Positions 32,779 to 42,823 of a stretch of DNA of 64,000 nucleotides are shown here, piece by piece. The position numbers and the translations under genes were made by a program. The DNA is from an uncultured Flavobacteriales bacterium (GTDB lineage: Bacteria > Bacteroidota > Bacteroidia > CAIKAF01): NCBI GenBank assembly GCA_903825395.1, contig CAIKAF010000020.1, positions 1 to 64,000 on the forward strand, given 5' to 3'. The notes below the pieces were generated by a model. That model was not told the origin of the DNA and did not search any database. It worked only from the letters and a program-made list of their open reading frames with translations. How positions within the stretch are numbered: position 1 is the stretch's first letter; every line of letters begins with the position of its first letter.

Positions 32779-35691
32779 ATGTCTGAAGTAAAAACGCTGC
32801 GATTAAGTAAAGTTGCCCGAGATTTGAATGTTGGGGTAGCCACCTTAGTGGAAACCCTAAACAAGCATGGTCATTCCATTGAATCAAATCCAAATTCAAA
32901 AATTTCCGAGGATCTTTACTTGATTCTATGCAAAGAGCATCAATCTGATGTTCAAACCAAAGAAAAATCAAGGCAACTCGGAGGAACGCCAAGCCCACGC
33001 GAAAGCGTTACCATCGATGATGTTAAAAAGTCAGAACCTCAGCATGTATACGATGAACCTCAGCAGGAAGTTCTGATAAAAGACATTAGTCTTTCGGCCC
33101 CGGTGATGCCAGAGTCAGAACCGGTGAAGGAAACTCCAATTCCTACTCCAGCTCCTGCTCCAGCTCCTACGCCGGCTCCCAGCGCAACACCTGAAGATGC
33201 AACAGAGTCTGCTGCCGAGGAAAAGCAGCAACTTGGAGGCATTAAAGTTTTAGGCAAAATTGATTTGGTGCCAAAAAAGCCAGTTAAAAAAGCTCAACCT
33301 AAGCAAGAAACTAAGCCGGAACCTGCAAAAGCGCCCGAACCGGCTCCACAAACCGAGGCGATAGAAGAAGTATCTCCTGTTCCTCCAACTGAAACGGCAG
33401 AGCCTTTGCCGGCCGCTGAAACGGCCCCCAGTACTCCAACAGAGGCCGCTCCAGAAGTGTACCGCGCAGCAGCCAGTAAATTGGATGGACCGACTATCGT
33501 TGGTAAAATTGTACTGCCCACAGAAGGAGACCGCCGCTCGGCAGATAAAGGCAAACGGAAACGCATAACCAAAGAAGGGATTAAACGCCCTGGAGACCAA
33601 CCCGGTCAAGCCGGTGGCCAAGGTGGAAACCAAGGCCACGGAGGCAATCAGGGGCAACGTGGGCCTGGCTCAGGACCCGGTCAATTCCAGCGCGGCCCCG
33701 GAGGTCAAGGTCAACGCGGTCCTGGTGGTTCCAGTGGCCCCGGACAACGCGGACCACGCAAAGACATTCGACCTGACATTAAGGTAGAACTGACCGAAGA
33801 AGAAATCCAAAAGCAAATTAAGGAAACCCTAGCTCGCCTTAGCGAACGCGGGAAATCCAAGTCGGTTAAAATGCGCCGCCAAAAGCGCGAAGGCATCCGT
33901 GAAAAAATTCAAAATGAAGCCGAAGCTTCTGAACGCGAAAGCAAAATTCTGAAGGTAACGGAGTTCGTTTCCGCCAATGAACTTTCGCAAATGATGGACG
34001 TGTCTGTCACTGAAATTATCTCGGCTTGTATGAGCCTGGGCTTGTTTGTCTCCATCAACCAACGTTTGGATGCAGAAACCATTCAAATCATTGCAGAAGA
34101 ATTTGGACATGAAATTAAATTCGTCTCGGCCGATACCGATGACGCTGAAGAAGAGGAAGTAGATAGCCCCGAATCGCTGCAAGATCGGCCCCCAATCGTT
34201 ACGGTTATGGGCCACGTTGACCACGGTAAAACCTCATTGCTTGACTATATTCGTAAGGCCAACGTCATTGCCGGCGAAGCCGGTGGAATCACCCAGCACA
34301 TTGGAGCCTATGGCGTGACACTGGAAAGTGGGAAACAAATCACCTTCATTGATACTCCCGGTCACGAAGCCTTTACCGCCATGCGCGCTAGGGGTGCTCA
34401 GTTGACCGATGTGGCCATTATTGTAATTGCCGCTGACGACTCAGTGATGCCCCAAACCGTGGAAGCCATTAACCATGCTAAGGCCGCCAATGTGCCTATG
34501 GTTTTCGCCATCAATAAAATTGACAAGGACGGGGCGAATGGTGAAAAAATTCGCGAGGCCCTGGCCAATATGAACCTCCTGGTGGAAGATTGGGGCGGAA
34601 AATACCAATGTCAGGAAATTTCGGCCAAAAAAGGGCTAAATATTGATTCCTTACTGGACAAGGTTCTTTTGGAAGCTGAAATGCTTGAGCTGAAAGCCAA
34701 TCCTGAAAAAAATGCCCAAGGAGTAGTGATTGAAGCTCAGTTGGACAAAGGACGCGGCTACGTAGCAACCTTGCTGGTTCAATCGGGAAGCCTATCTATG
34801 GGCGATGTAGTTCTTGCAGGTCAATACAGCGGCAGAGTAAAAGCCATGTTCAATGAACGCGGAACCCCCATCAAAAAGGCTGGTCCTGCCATGCCCGTAC
34901 GTGTGTTGGGCTTGAATGGAGCTCCACAAGCCGGCGATAAGTTTAAGGTCATGGATGACGAGCGTGAAGCCCGTGAAATTGCTACTAAACGCCAGCAATT
35001 GCAACGTGAACAAGGGCTTCGTACCCGGAAGCACATTACCCTTGATGAGATTGGTCGCCGGATTGCCATTGGCGATTTCCAACAGCTGAACATCATTATT
35101 AAGGCCGATACAGACGGTTCTGCAGAGGCACTGACCGATTCCTTACTGAAATTGAGTACCGATAGCATTCAGGTGAATATCATTCATAAATCGGTGGGAG
35201 CCATTAGCGAAAGCGACGTCATGTTGGCCTCGGCTTCCGATGCCATTATCGTCGGCTTCCAGGTTCGTCCTAGCCCGGCCGTACGCCGCTTGGCCGAAGC
35301 TGAAGAAATTGATATTAGGACCTATTCTATTATCTATCAGGCTATTGATGAGGTGAAAGCTGCCATGGAAGGTATGCTTGCGCCCGAATTTGAAGAGAAA
35401 GTTACGGCTACAGTCGAGGTACGCGAAGTATTTAGCATCACCAAAGTGGGCACTGTTGCGGGCTGTTATGTAACCGATGGTAAAATTAGCCGAAATCACA
35501 AGGTCCGTATTATCCGCGATGGCATCGTGATGCATACCGGAAAACTAAGCAGCTTGAAGCGCTTCAAAGACGACGTCAAAGAAGTCGCAACCAGTTACGA
35601 GTGCGGCCTCACCGTCGATCGCTTCAACGACATCCAAGTGGGTGATATCATTGAGGCCTTCGAAGAGGTGGAGGTAAAACGCAAACTCTAA
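32779..35691 (+). CDS. infB: Translation initiation factor IF-2
   Basis: 970 residues. The N-terminal IF2_N-like segment is followed by a long low-complexity linker (about 100-330) with proline/alanine blocks ([15 protein letters not shown]) and then glycine/glutamine-rich stretches ([16 protein letters not shown]). The GTPase domain has G1 GHVDHGKTS near residue 478, G3 DTPGHEAFT and G4 NKIDKDG. Domains II-IV occupy the rest, ending VEVKRKL. IF-2 delivers initiator tRNA to the 30S subunit. A structured repeat follows the stop after 16 bases. Confidence 0.98.
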   Translation: MSEVKTLRLSKVARDLNVGVATLVETLNKHGHSIESNPNSKISEDLYLILCKEHQSDVQTKEKSRQLGGTPSPRESVTIDDVKKSEPQHVYDEPQQEVLIKDISLSAPVMPESEPVKETPIPTPAPAPAPTPAPSATPEDATESAAEEKQQLGGIKVLGKIDLVPKKPVKKAQPKQETKPEPAKAPEPAPQTEAIEEVSPVPPTETAEPLPAAETAPSTPTEAAPEVYRAAASKLDGPTIVGKIVLPTEGDRRSADKGKRKRITKEGIKRPGDQPGQAGGQGGNQGHGGNQGQRGPGSGPGQFQRGPGGQGQRGPGGSSGPGQRGPRKDIRPDIKVELTEEEIQKQIKETLARLSERGKSKSVKMRRQKREGIREKIQNEAEASERESKILKVTEFVSANELSQMMDVSVTEIISACMSLGLFVSINQRLDAETIQIIAEEFGHEIKFVSADTDDAEEEEVDSPESLQDRPPIVTVMGHVDHGKTSLLDYIRKANVIAGEAGGITQHIGAYGVTLESGKQITFIDTPGHEAFTAMRARGAQLTDVAIIVIAADDSVMPQTVEAINHAKAANVPMVFAINKIDKDGANGEKIREALANMNLLVEDWGGKYQCQEISAKKGLNIDSLLDKVLLEAEMLELKANPEKNAQGVVIEAQLDKGRGYVATLLVQSGSLSMGDVVLAGQYSGRVKAMFNERGTPIKKAGPAMPVRVLGLNGAPQAGDKFKVMDDEREAREIATKRQQLQREQGLRTRKHITLDEIGRRIAIGDFQQLNIIIKADTDGSAEALTDSLLKLSTDSIQVNIIHKSVGAISESDVMLASASDAIIVGFQVRPSPAVRRLAEAEEIDIRTYSIIYQAIDEVKAAMEGMLAPEFEEKVTATVEVREVFSITKVGTVAGCYVTDGKISRNHKVRIIRDGIVMHTGKLSSLKRFKDDVKEVATSYECGLTVDRFNDIQVGDIIEAFEEVEVKRKL

Positions 35692-35707
35692 GGAAGTATT
35701 TTGTTTA

Positions 35708-35856
35708 GGGCGGGTTTCCGGGCTTTCTCCGGTTGTCCGCGGTTGCCGGAAGTCCGTTGCAGCGGGCTTGCGGTGGCTCCCAAGGTCGCCTCCGCGCCTC
35801 GCGCAACGGGCTCCGCCACCCTTGCGGGCAACCCGGTTCAATCCCGCCCGCGGGTG
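35708..35856 (+). repeat. Structured GC-rich repeat, subfamily I, copy B
   Basis: Same outer motifs and core as copy A, but arms CCGTTGC (35754-35760) and GCAACGG (35803-35809). Both sides changed together relative to copy A, so pairing is kept. It lies in sense orientation 16 bases behind the infB stop and fills the gap to the convergent rnhB gene. Confidence 0.85.
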
Positions 35857-35878
35857 GAGACGATACCAATTGAAACAA

Positions 35879-36457
35879 TTATTCCTTAACCCCCCTAAAA
35901 CTCAACCGGTGAATTGGACTATACCCATGTTGCCGCAAAGCTTTTTTATGAAATGGGGTAGGGTAACCTTTATTCTCATCCCAACCATACTGTGGAAATT
36001 GATGGTGTGCTTCCAACATAAAGGAATCCCGATAGGTTTTTGCTAAAATACTCGCTGCGGCAATGCAGGCAAACCGGGCATCTCCTTTTATTTCACAGCG
36101 GTGGGGAATTCCCCAGTAGGCCTTAAAGCGGTTGCCATCAATCAACAATCCCTCCGGACGTACCTGAAGTCCATCAATGGCTCGGTGCATAGCTAAAATG
36201 GATGCATTCAGTACATTGATTTCATCAACCTCTGCCGCAGTGCATTGGGCTACCGACCAACTCAGGGCCTGTTCCTCAATCTGAATGCGAAGCCGGTTCC
36301 GATCGGCCAAGCTCAATTGCTTGGAATCGTTTAGGCCCTCTAAAGTATGGCCCGGATTTAATATGACCGCCGCTGCAAAAACGGGGCCAGCCAAACAACC
36401 TCGTCCAGCTTCATCGCACCCTGCTAACAATGCCGAATCTGGACCGGGATAAATCAC
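35879..36457 (-). CDS. rnhB: Ribonuclease HII
   Basis: 192 residues from GTG 36457, which overlaps the preceding stop as GTGA. Active-site motifs are [20 protein letters not shown] (Asp-Glu pair, near residue 14), LLIDGNRF near residue 105 and [20 protein letters not shown] near 124, with the third and fourth acidic residues. It removes ribonucleotides and RNA primers from DNA-RNA hybrids. It is last in the minus-strand unit proS, conserved hypothetical, rnhB. Confidence 0.96.
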   Translation of the reverse strand: MIYPGPDSALLAGCDEAGRGCLAGPVFAAAVILNPGHTLEGLNDSKQLSLADRNRLRIQIEEQALSWSVAQCTAAEVDEINVLNASILAMHRAIDGLQVRPEGLLIDGNRFKAYWGIPHRCEIKGDARFACIAAASILAKTYRDSFMLEAHHQFPQYGWDENKGYPTPFHKKALRQHGYSPIHRLSFRGVKE

Positions 36458-37146
36458 AGCAACAAACCCTCGTTGTCCGATTCAAATCGAAAACCCAGAC
36501 GTTTTCCCGTCCTACCCATGGCAAGTTTGGTATAGGCTTGGACCTGTTCCACAGTAGCCACCTTAACCTGCTCATAGGGCGGTAACAGCATGTCAAAATC
36601 CAAGCTGTACAATAAGCATGTATGAAGTACCTTTTCAAAGGCTTCAATGCCCATTTCTTCTTCGCTGAATCGATTGTACAAAAAGCCCAGTTGCCGCTTT
36701 CCTTCAACCATGAAATGAGAATCCTTATTGATGAAAATCCGAGCAATTAAATACCCATAATCCTCTTGCCGCTGAAAAGCCAAACTATCATGCAAAAAGT
36801 TATACACGTGAATGACTCCAAAATAACTGCGCTGCTCATCGGCCTTGATGTAGGCGGTTTGCCATTGCGGGTGACTCCGTTCAAACTGAAATACGTTGGA
36901 ATGGTGATTGATGATGATGACATCCGACCCAAAGGTTAAACTGAACTCATGCGGATTCACATCTTGCAATTTCCACCGGGCCGGAGGATCGGTCCACGTT
37001 TCAACCTCAGGCTTCATGTCATTAAAAACCCGCTCCATCGCTTGCCTTAGCAAACCAAATCCCTTAAGGGTATTGGCATAAACTTGTTGTTTAAGCCGGT
37101 TTTTTTCTTCCAAGGTTTGAAGAATCAATGAACGGGTATCGGTCAT
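36454..37146 (-). CDS. Conserved hypothetical cytoplasmic protein next to proS
   Basis: 230 residues from ATG 37146; a longer frame to 37251 would overlap proS. No signal peptide or membrane segment. The N-terminus is a helical segment ([19 protein letters not shown]), followed by alpha/beta sequence with SFGS-like [19 protein letters not shown] and [20 protein letters not shown] do not recognise a family with known function. It lies 11 bases after proS and overlaps rnhB by four bases, so it is part of a translation/replication housekeeping unit. Confidence 0.82.
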   Translation of the reverse strand: MTDTRSLILQTLEEKNRLKQQVYANTLKGFGLLRQAMERVFNDMKPEVETWTDPPARWKLQDVNPHEFSLTFGSDVIIINHHSNVFQFERSHPQWQTAYIKADEQRSYFGVIHVYNFLHDSLAFQRQEDYGYLIARIFINKDSHFMVEGKRQLGFLYNRFSEEEMGIEAFEKVLHTCLLYSLDFDMLLPPYEQVKVATVEQVQAYTKLAMGRTGKRLGFRFESDNEGLLL

Positions 37147-37157
37147 AGTAAATTGAT

Positions 37158-38630
37158 TTAATAGGCTAATGCAAATAAAACACGCTGAGTTGAAGGATTG
37201 CCGGTAAGCACACAACGACCACTTTCTGTTTGCCCATCCAATGGAATGCAACGAATGCTGGCTTTGGTCAGTTCTTTTATTTTGGCTTCGGTTTCAGCGC
37301 TTCCATCCCAGTGGGCAGACAAAAATCCACCTTTCTCTTCCAACACCGTTTTAAATTCCTCCCAACTGTCAACCCGTGTGATGTGCTCGTTCCGAAATGC
37401 TTTTGCCCGCTCGAACAACGAGGTTTGAATTTCTTCCAACAATTGGGTAAGTTTTTCTGACAGGCCTTCTACAGGCACTGATTCTTTGGTTAAGGTGTCT
37501 CGACGGCTCAATTCAACAGTTCCCGATTCCAAATCGCGGGGACCCATAGCCAGCCGGATAGGTACACCTTTGAATTCATACTCTGAAAATTTCCAACCCG
37601 GTTTCTTTTTGTCGTCATCGTCCAATTTAACTCGAATTCCTGCCGATTTTAGTTGATTTGCCAAGGTTTTACATGCTTCAATCATGGCAATTCGTTCTTC
37701 TTCTTTCCGATAAATGGGTACGATAACCACTTGATTTGGTGCCAATCTAGGAGGCAATACCAGTCCATTGTCATCCGAATGGCACATGATTAGGGCACCC
37801 ATTAGGCGGGTTGAAACACCCCAACTGCTGGCCCAAACAAACTCCTGCTTCCCCTCTGAATTGGTGAATTTAACATCAAAGGCTTTGGCAAAGTTCTGCC
37901 CCAAAAAATGCGAGGTTCCGGCCTGCAGTGCTTTCCCATCCTGCATTAACGCTTCAATGCAATAGGTGTCTAAGGCTCCGGCAAACCGTTCACTTTCTGT
38001 TTTAACTCCTTTTATCACGGGAATGGCTAGTATATCCTGAACAAAATCAGCATATACGTCCAACATCAAACGGGTTTCTGCTTCGGCTTCTTGCCGGGTG
38101 GCATGGGCTGTATGCCCTTCCTGCCATAAAAATTCTGCAGTTCTCAAGAACAAGCGGGTACGCATTTCCCAGCGAACCACATTGGCCCATTGGTTAATCA
38201 GCAAAGGCAAATCCCGATAACTGTTTATCCAGTTTTTGTAGGTGTTCCAAATGATGGTTTCTGATGTAGGGCGAACAATAAGTTCCTCTTCCAATTTGGC
38301 TTCAGGATCTACCACTACACTCTTTCCATCTTCTGAATTTTTAAGCCGGTAATGGGTTACAACGGCACATTCTTTGGCAAATCCTTCAATGTGGGCCGCC
38401 TCTTTGCTTAAAAACGATTTGGGAATGAAGAGGGGAAAGTAGGCGTTTTCATGGCCCGTTTCTTTAAACCTTCTGTCCAAATCATCCCGCATCCGTTCCC
38501 AAATGCTGAATCCGTATGGCTTAATAACCATGCAGCCACGAACGGCCGAGTGTTCTGCCAACCCTGCTTTTAAAACTAAATCGTTGTACCATTGGGCATA
38601 ATTGGTACTTCTTGATGTCAACTGCTCCAC
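37158..38630 (-). CDS. proS: Proline--tRNA ligase (archaeal/eukaryotic-type ProS)
   Basis: 490 residues from GTG 38630. This is the shorter ProRS type without the bacterial editing insertion: class II motif 2 region [19 protein letters not shown] followed by QEGHTAHAT, the [16 protein letters not shown] substrate loop near residue 116, and a C-terminal anticodon-binding domain plus a zinc-binding-like tail ending QRVLFALAY. It charges tRNA-Pro. It is followed closely by the conserved hypothetical gene and rnhB. Confidence 0.96.
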   Translation of the reverse strand: MEQLTSRSTNYAQWYNDLVLKAGLAEHSAVRGCMVIKPYGFSIWERMRDDLDRRFKETGHENAYFPLFIPKSFLSKEAAHIEGFAKECAVVTHYRLKNSEDGKSVVVDPEAKLEEELIVRPTSETIIWNTYKNWINSYRDLPLLINQWANVVRWEMRTRLFLRTAEFLWQEGHTAHATRQEAEAETRLMLDVYADFVQDILAIPVIKGVKTESERFAGALDTYCIEALMQDGKALQAGTSHFLGQNFAKAFDVKFTNSEGKQEFVWASSWGVSTRLMGALIMCHSDDNGLVLPPRLAPNQVVIVPIYRKEEERIAMIEACKTLANQLKSAGIRVKLDDDDKKKPGWKFSEYEFKGVPIRLAMGPRDLESGTVELSRRDTLTKESVPVEGLSEKLTQLLEEIQTSLFERAKAFRNEHITRVDSWEEFKTVLEEKGGFLSAHWDGSAETEAKIKELTKASIRCIPLDGQTESGRCVLTGNPSTQRVLFALAY

Positions 38631-38676
38631 GTCTATCGCGTATTAATTTGTGGTATAGTATTTGCTGATGTTCAGT

Positions 38677-39849
38677 ATGCCTCAAAAGTACAAATTGCCA
38701 TTCAGAGTACCTGTACCCCAAGTCGCTTTGCTGCATTTGTTTTCTTTTATTCTGATTATTTTTTCCCTGAGCAGCTGTCGGATTTCAGATATCCAATCCT
38801 ACGCCACCGATGATGCTTACTTTTCATGGAGTGATTTACCGAATTACGATTACACACCCCTGGCCGCTGGTTTAGATTCAGACAGTTCAAATGCTGGTTC
38901 TTCCGGTTTGCCTTTGGCTCCCGAAGGATTTACCCGAGATGCCAACGGAAATCTGATCATTTCATCCGGTGTTTCTGCTCTTTCTTTTGATGATTATTCC
39001 GATTTCTATTACAGTTCTCGAATTCGTAGGTTCGGAACAGCGGCTCCATTTTCTTCCTTTTTTTCGCCTTGGTACACCGATATGTATTGGTACGAACCGG
39101 AGCCTTTGTTTTGGGGAACCAGCATTTATGAAACGGTACCCTGGAACTGGAATTATCCATGGATGACAGGGCTCTCGCATCCACAATGGTTTGGACCCAA
39201 CTCCATTTCTTATTTCTGGCCTATACATCCAGGATTCAATTGGAATGGTTCAGGAGGGTCAGGGGGCGGCAATTCAACCGGACCTTCAACACCCTACATT
39301 TTTCGGAAGCGATCGACTCATCCTGCCCTAAATTCGACCTTTGAGGGTTTTTCCAATTCTGGTCGCCCGGCATCCGGTTCCAGCCCCGCCACCAGCCCCC
39401 CACGCAGTCGCCCACCAGCACCCCTTCCTCCCCCCTCCAAGTCGCCCAACGCACAACCCGGCGAATCCAGCCCAACACGTCCTACTACAAGGATTCTCCC
39501 TCAAAAAGAATCCAGCCCCGTCAATTCTGCAACCCGATTTGATAACCGAAAAGAAAATGGGATGATTCGAGAAGACAATCCCCCACGTCAAATTCGCTCT
39601 GTCCCACCAGCCCCCGCAACCAACACCCGACGCAAGGCTACCTTTGGAGAAGGCAGCAGGACAGTTCCCAGAACGCCCTCACCAGCCCCAAGGCCAACGC
39701 CAACGTATTCTCCTAAACCACGTCCAGCTACTCCACAATCGGTTCCAAGGGTGTCGCCTCCCTCAAATCGAAGTTCCAGTCCGCCTCCCCGAAGCTCTTC
39801 TCCAGCTCCTCGAAGCAATTCTTCAACCCCAGTCAAACGGCCCAGATGA
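38677..39849 (+). CDS. Hypothetical lipoprotein with proline/serine-rich tail
   Basis: 390 residues from ATG 38677; ATG 38668 or TTG 38662 would add a few residues. The signal sequence ends in lipobox LSSC (near residue 34). Residues 40-185 are rich in aromatic residues (WYTDMYWYEPEPLFWG, YPWMTGLSHPQWFGPN). The rest is disordered: a glycine run, then about 170 residues of proline, serine and arginine repeats (SPAPRPTPTYSPKPR, PPPRSSSPAPRSNSS). It may be a cell-wall- or surface-spanning lipoprotein. It overlaps the following outer-membrane protein gene by four bases, so the two likely act together. Confidence 0.78.
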   Translation: MPQKYKLPFRVPVPQVALLHLFSFILIIFSLSSCRISDIQSYATDDAYFSWSDLPNYDYTPLAAGLDSDSSNAGSSGLPLAPEGFTRDANGNLIISSGVSALSFDDYSDFYYSSRIRRFGTAAPFSSFFSPWYTDMYWYEPEPLFWGTSIYETVPWNWNYPWMTGLSHPQWFGPNSISYFWPIHPGFNWNGSGGSGGGNSTGPSTPYIFRKRSTHPALNSTFEGFSNSGRPASGSSPATSPPRSRPPAPLPPPSKSPNAQPGESSPTRPTTRILPQKESSPVNSATRFDNRKENGMIREDNPPRQIRSVPPAPATNTRRKATFGEGSRTVPRTPSPAPRPTPTYSPKPRPATPQSVPRVSPPSNRSSSPPPRSSSPAPRSNSSTPVKRPR

Positions 39850-41333
39850 TTCGATATTGCTTTTTATTTCTAAGGAATCAACGGCTTTCAATCCCCGCGG
39901 TTTTAGCCTTGATGTGCTGCATTTCAAGCCCGGGCTTTGCTCAATATACCGATGATGCACTCCGCTTTTCTATGTACAACGTACAGGGAAGTAGCCGTTT
40001 TATTGGAATGGGCGGAGCCATGGGAGCCGTAGGGGCCGATTTTACCACGGCTTCCTACAATCCGGCAGGCATTGGTTTTTTCCAACGGCAGGCCTTAAGT
40101 TTAAGTCCCGGACTGAATTGGGCCAACACCAATTCCGACTGGATTTCAAAACAAACCGATACCAAGACCTTGTTTCAATTTGGAAGCGCCGGTTTGGTGC
40201 TGACCCGCCGCAGCAATCCCAATTCAAACCACGGTCTTCAGTTCTTTAATTTTAGTATTGGATACAACCGCCTAGCATCGTTCAATCAACGCATCCTGAT
40301 TCAAGGAAATCAGGCCGTCCAAACCCTTGGTTCCTATTTTTCCCAATTGGCCAATGGGACCTTCCATTCCGGCTTAGATCCGTTTTCCACGGGCTTGGCC
40401 TTTCAAACCTATTTGATTGATTCTATTCCCGGCAGCAATGGATTTGCCTATGAAACTCTAGGGTCTATCGACGGGCAATCTGTTACCACATCCCGACAAA
40501 TTAGCCGTTCCGGTGCGCATGGCGAGGTGGTTATCAACAGCGCCATTAATTATGCACACCGATTCTACTTGGGCGCTACATTGGGCATTCACCGACTTGA
40601 TTTTGAACAAGAATCTACCTTGTTGGAGCAGAATACATCCGATCCCAATCCATTCTACAATTCCACCGAATGGAGAGACAATCTGTTGGTTACCGGAACG
40701 GGATTTTCCTTTAAAATCGGAGCCATTTACCGAATAACCGATGCCTGGAGGCTTGGTTTGTCCATTCATTCGCCCATTTTTATGAGCCTTGAAGAACAGT
40801 TTAATAGCCGCATGACTACTACATTCTCCTCCGCCAATTACATGTCCCAAAGTCCCGATTTTCAGTATGCCTATGATGTGAATTTGCCTTGGCGCTGGCA
40901 GCTCTCCACAGCCTACGTTTTAAAAAAGAAAGCCATCTTCGGATTGGAATATGAACAGGTAAATTACGCTGGCATTTCGTTCGCACCCGCTCTTGATTTT
41001 TCTGTCGAAAATACCATGGTTGACTCGGCTTTTGGGCTGAGTCATATCCTGAAATTTGGAATGGAATACAAATTGGAAGGGCTATATCTGCGAGCCGGAT
41101 ATCAATTTCAAAGTTCCCCAAGAATGAATCCCATATCCAGCTCTATGCACCTTAATACCTTTACCGGAGGCATAGGTTGGCAAGTCCGGAAATGGGTGAC
41201 TTTAGATGCGGCTTTCGCCTTGCACCAACGTACGAACCGTCAATCGGTTTTTGAGGGTTTCGCCGACCTTCCGCAAGCGAATGTGGAACAACAAAATGCG
41301 TTGTTCCAACTTTCGGCTACGCTCTTTTTCTAA
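39846..41333 (+). CDS. Outer-membrane beta-barrel protein (OmpP1/FadL-like)
   Basis: 495 residues with a signal peptide (ends SPGFAQ near residue 33). The N-terminal RFIGMGGAMGAVGADFTTAS and NPAGIGFFQRQALSL pattern is that of the OmpP1/FadL/TodX transporter superfamily, and the rest consists of alternating strands ending in LFQLSATLFF, a good terminal aromatic for barrel assembly. It may take up hydrophobic compounds across the outer membrane. It is coupled to the preceding lipoprotein gene by an ATGA overlap. Confidence 0.85.
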   Translation: MIRYCFLFLRNQRLSIPAVLALMCCISSPGFAQYTDDALRFSMYNVQGSSRFIGMGGAMGAVGADFTTASYNPAGIGFFQRQALSLSPGLNWANTNSDWISKQTDTKTLFQFGSAGLVLTRRSNPNSNHGLQFFNFSIGYNRLASFNQRILIQGNQAVQTLGSYFSQLANGTFHSGLDPFSTGLAFQTYLIDSIPGSNGFAYETLGSIDGQSVTTSRQISRSGAHGEVVINSAINYAHRFYLGATLGIHRLDFEQESTLLEQNTSDPNPFYNSTEWRDNLLVTGTGFSFKIGAIYRITDAWRLGLSIHSPIFMSLEEQFNSRMTTTFSSANYMSQSPDFQYAYDVNLPWRWQLSTAYVLKKKAIFGLEYEQVNYAGISFAPALDFSVENTMVDSAFGLSHILKFGMEYKLEGLYLRAGYQFQSSPRMNPISSSMHLNTFTGGIGWQVRKWVTLDAAFALHQRTNRQSVFEGFADLPQANVEQQNALFQLSATLFF

Positions 41334-41345
41334 TCGTTTGATTTC

Positions 41346-42536
41346 TTAAGCCAAAACTTCGGCCACCTTTTGGGCCGCTTCTTCCAGCTGAATCACCGAA
41401 TACACCTTTAAACCAGATTCATCGATGAGTGTCTTGGCTTCCTTGGCATTGGTTCCTTGAAGGCGCACAATGATGGGGACATGAATGTTGCCCATATTTT
41501 TGTAGGCATCAACTACGCCCTGTGCAACGCGATCGCAACGCACAATTCCTCCAAAAATATTGACCAAAATTGCTTTTACATTTGAATCCTTTAGAATGAT
41601 CCGGAAGGCTTGTTCAACACGAGCAGCATCGGCGGTACCACCTACATCCAAAAAGTTCGCAGGCTCACCACCGCTCAATTTAATGATGTCCATGGTGGCC
41701 ATCGCCAGTCCGGCTCCGTTCACCATGCAGCCCACATTTCCATCCAACTTCACATAATTCAAATTGTATTGACCTGCTTCCACTTCGGTAGGGTCTTCCT
41801 CGCGCTCATCTCTCAATGCCGCCAATTTAGGATGACGGAACAACGCATTGTCATCCAAGTTTACTTTGGCATCCACGGCTACGATTTTATCATCGCTGGT
41901 TTTAAAAACCGGGTTGATTTCAAACATCGAGGCATCAGCACCCAAGTAGGCTGCATACAGCGCCTGAACAAATTTCACCATTTCTTTGAATGCCGCTCCA
42001 CTCAATCCTAGATTAAATGCGATTTTCCGAGCTTGGAAGCCCTGAAGCCCTACGCCCGGATGAATTTCTTCTTTGAATATTTTTTCTGGTGATTTCTCGG
42101 CCACTTCCTCAATATCCATTCCACCTTCGGGTGAATAAACAATGATGTTACGACCTGAACTGCGGTCAAGCAAGACCGACATATAAAATTCGGCGGTAGC
42201 TGAAGGACCTGGGTAATATACATCCTGCGACACCAATACCATATGAACATGCTTTCCTTGTTCTCCGGTTTGCTTGGTCACCAAATTCATTCCAATTATG
42301 TTCCCGGCTTTCTCCCGAACTTCGTCCAAGGTTTTGGCCAATTTTATTCCTCCACCTTTGCCTCGACCGCCAGCATGCACTTGGGCCTTGATCACCCACC
42401 ATTCGGTACCGGTTTGAGCTTGTAAATCCTTAGCAGCCTGAACGGCTTCTTCCGGACTGTTTGCCAATATACCTTCCTGAATGGCAACACCATAGGATTT
42501 TAAAATGTCTTTAGCCTGATATTCGTGGATGTTCAT
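41346..42536 (-). CDS. sucC: Succinyl-CoA ligase (ADP-forming) subunit beta
   Basis: 396 residues from ATG 42536; a much longer reading upstream would run through a structured repeat and is rejected. The start MNIHEYQAKDILKSYGV is the family signature. ATP-grasp features follow (VIKAQVHAGGRGKGGGIKLA near residue 50), plus YAAYLGADASMFEINPVF, NGAGLAMATMDIIKLSGG and the C-terminal CoA-ligase region INIFGGI-like VNIFGGIVRCDRVAQG. It forms succinyl-CoA synthetase with SucD, which is not in this window. TCA-cycle enzyme. Confidence 0.97.
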   Translation of the reverse strand: MNIHEYQAKDILKSYGVAIQEGILANSPEEAVQAAKDLQAQTGTEWWVIKAQVHAGGRGKGGGIKLAKTLDEVREKAGNIIGMNLVTKQTGEQGKHVHMVLVSQDVYYPGPSATAEFYMSVLLDRSSGRNIIVYSPEGGMDIEEVAEKSPEKIFKEEIHPGVGLQGFQARKIAFNLGLSGAAFKEMVKFVQALYAAYLGADASMFEINPVFKTSDDKIVAVDAKVNLDDNALFRHPKLAALRDEREEDPTEVEAGQYNLNYVKLDGNVGCMVNGAGLAMATMDIIKLSGGEPANFLDVGGTADAARVEQAFRIILKDSNVKAILVNIFGGIVRCDRVAQGVVDAYKNMGNIHVPIIVRLQGTNAKEAKTLIDESGLKVYSVIQLEEAAQKVAEVLA

Positions 42537-42554
42537 GCGAAATAGTTGTAGGCA

Positions 42555-42562
42555 CAAAAATA
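42555..42562 (-). promoter_or_regulatory. TAnnTTTG promoter box of sucC
   Basis: TATTTTTG on the minus strand, 18 bases before the sucC ATG. It supports the start at 42536. No good -33 TTG is visible. Confidence 0.45.
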
Positions 42563-42613
42563 AAATAAAAGCCCAAGTTTCGCCTGCCTTTTTTGAATTT
42601 AATACACAGATGT

Positions 42614-42767
42614 TGGGCGGCAAACGGGCTTTCCAGGGTAGTCCTCGGTGTTGGGTTGCGGGGCTTGCGGGTTTGCGGTGGCTCCCAGGGTCGCCTCCGC
42701 ACCGCGCAGCCCCAAGCACCCAACCCCTGTGGGCTACCTCTGTCAATCCCTGCCGCTGGCCTCTCAA
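42614..42767 (+). repeat. Structured GC-rich repeat, subfamily I, copy C
   Basis: Same core and flanks as copies A and B but arms TTGGGT (42651-42656)/ACCCAA (42718-42723) and GGGGCT (42660-42665)/AGCCCC (42708-42713). It lies between the 3' end of mnmA and the sucC promoter, antisense to both genes, so it is not strictly tied to sense-strand 3' ends. Confidence 0.83.
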
Positions 42768-42823
42768 GCCCAATGCCGCTGGACTTCCATCAATACATCA
42801 TGATTTCTTAAAGGGCACCGAGA

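Noticed and set aside
35821-35845. tRNA-like T-arm (GGTTCAATCCC) in the structured repeats, suggesting tRNA-derived elements
   Set aside because: The motif is not conserved in copies at 42614, 51840 and 61628, and no acceptor, D- or anticodon arm can be drawn.
38641-38676. TATAGTATTTG as promoter of the proline-rich lipoprotein gene
   Set aside because: The spacing between TA and TTTG is three bases instead of two in every register.
41346-42773. N-terminally extended sucC reading
   Set aside because: The extra 79 residues are the translation of structured repeat C; the family start MNIHEYQAKD is at 42536 with a promoter box behind it.
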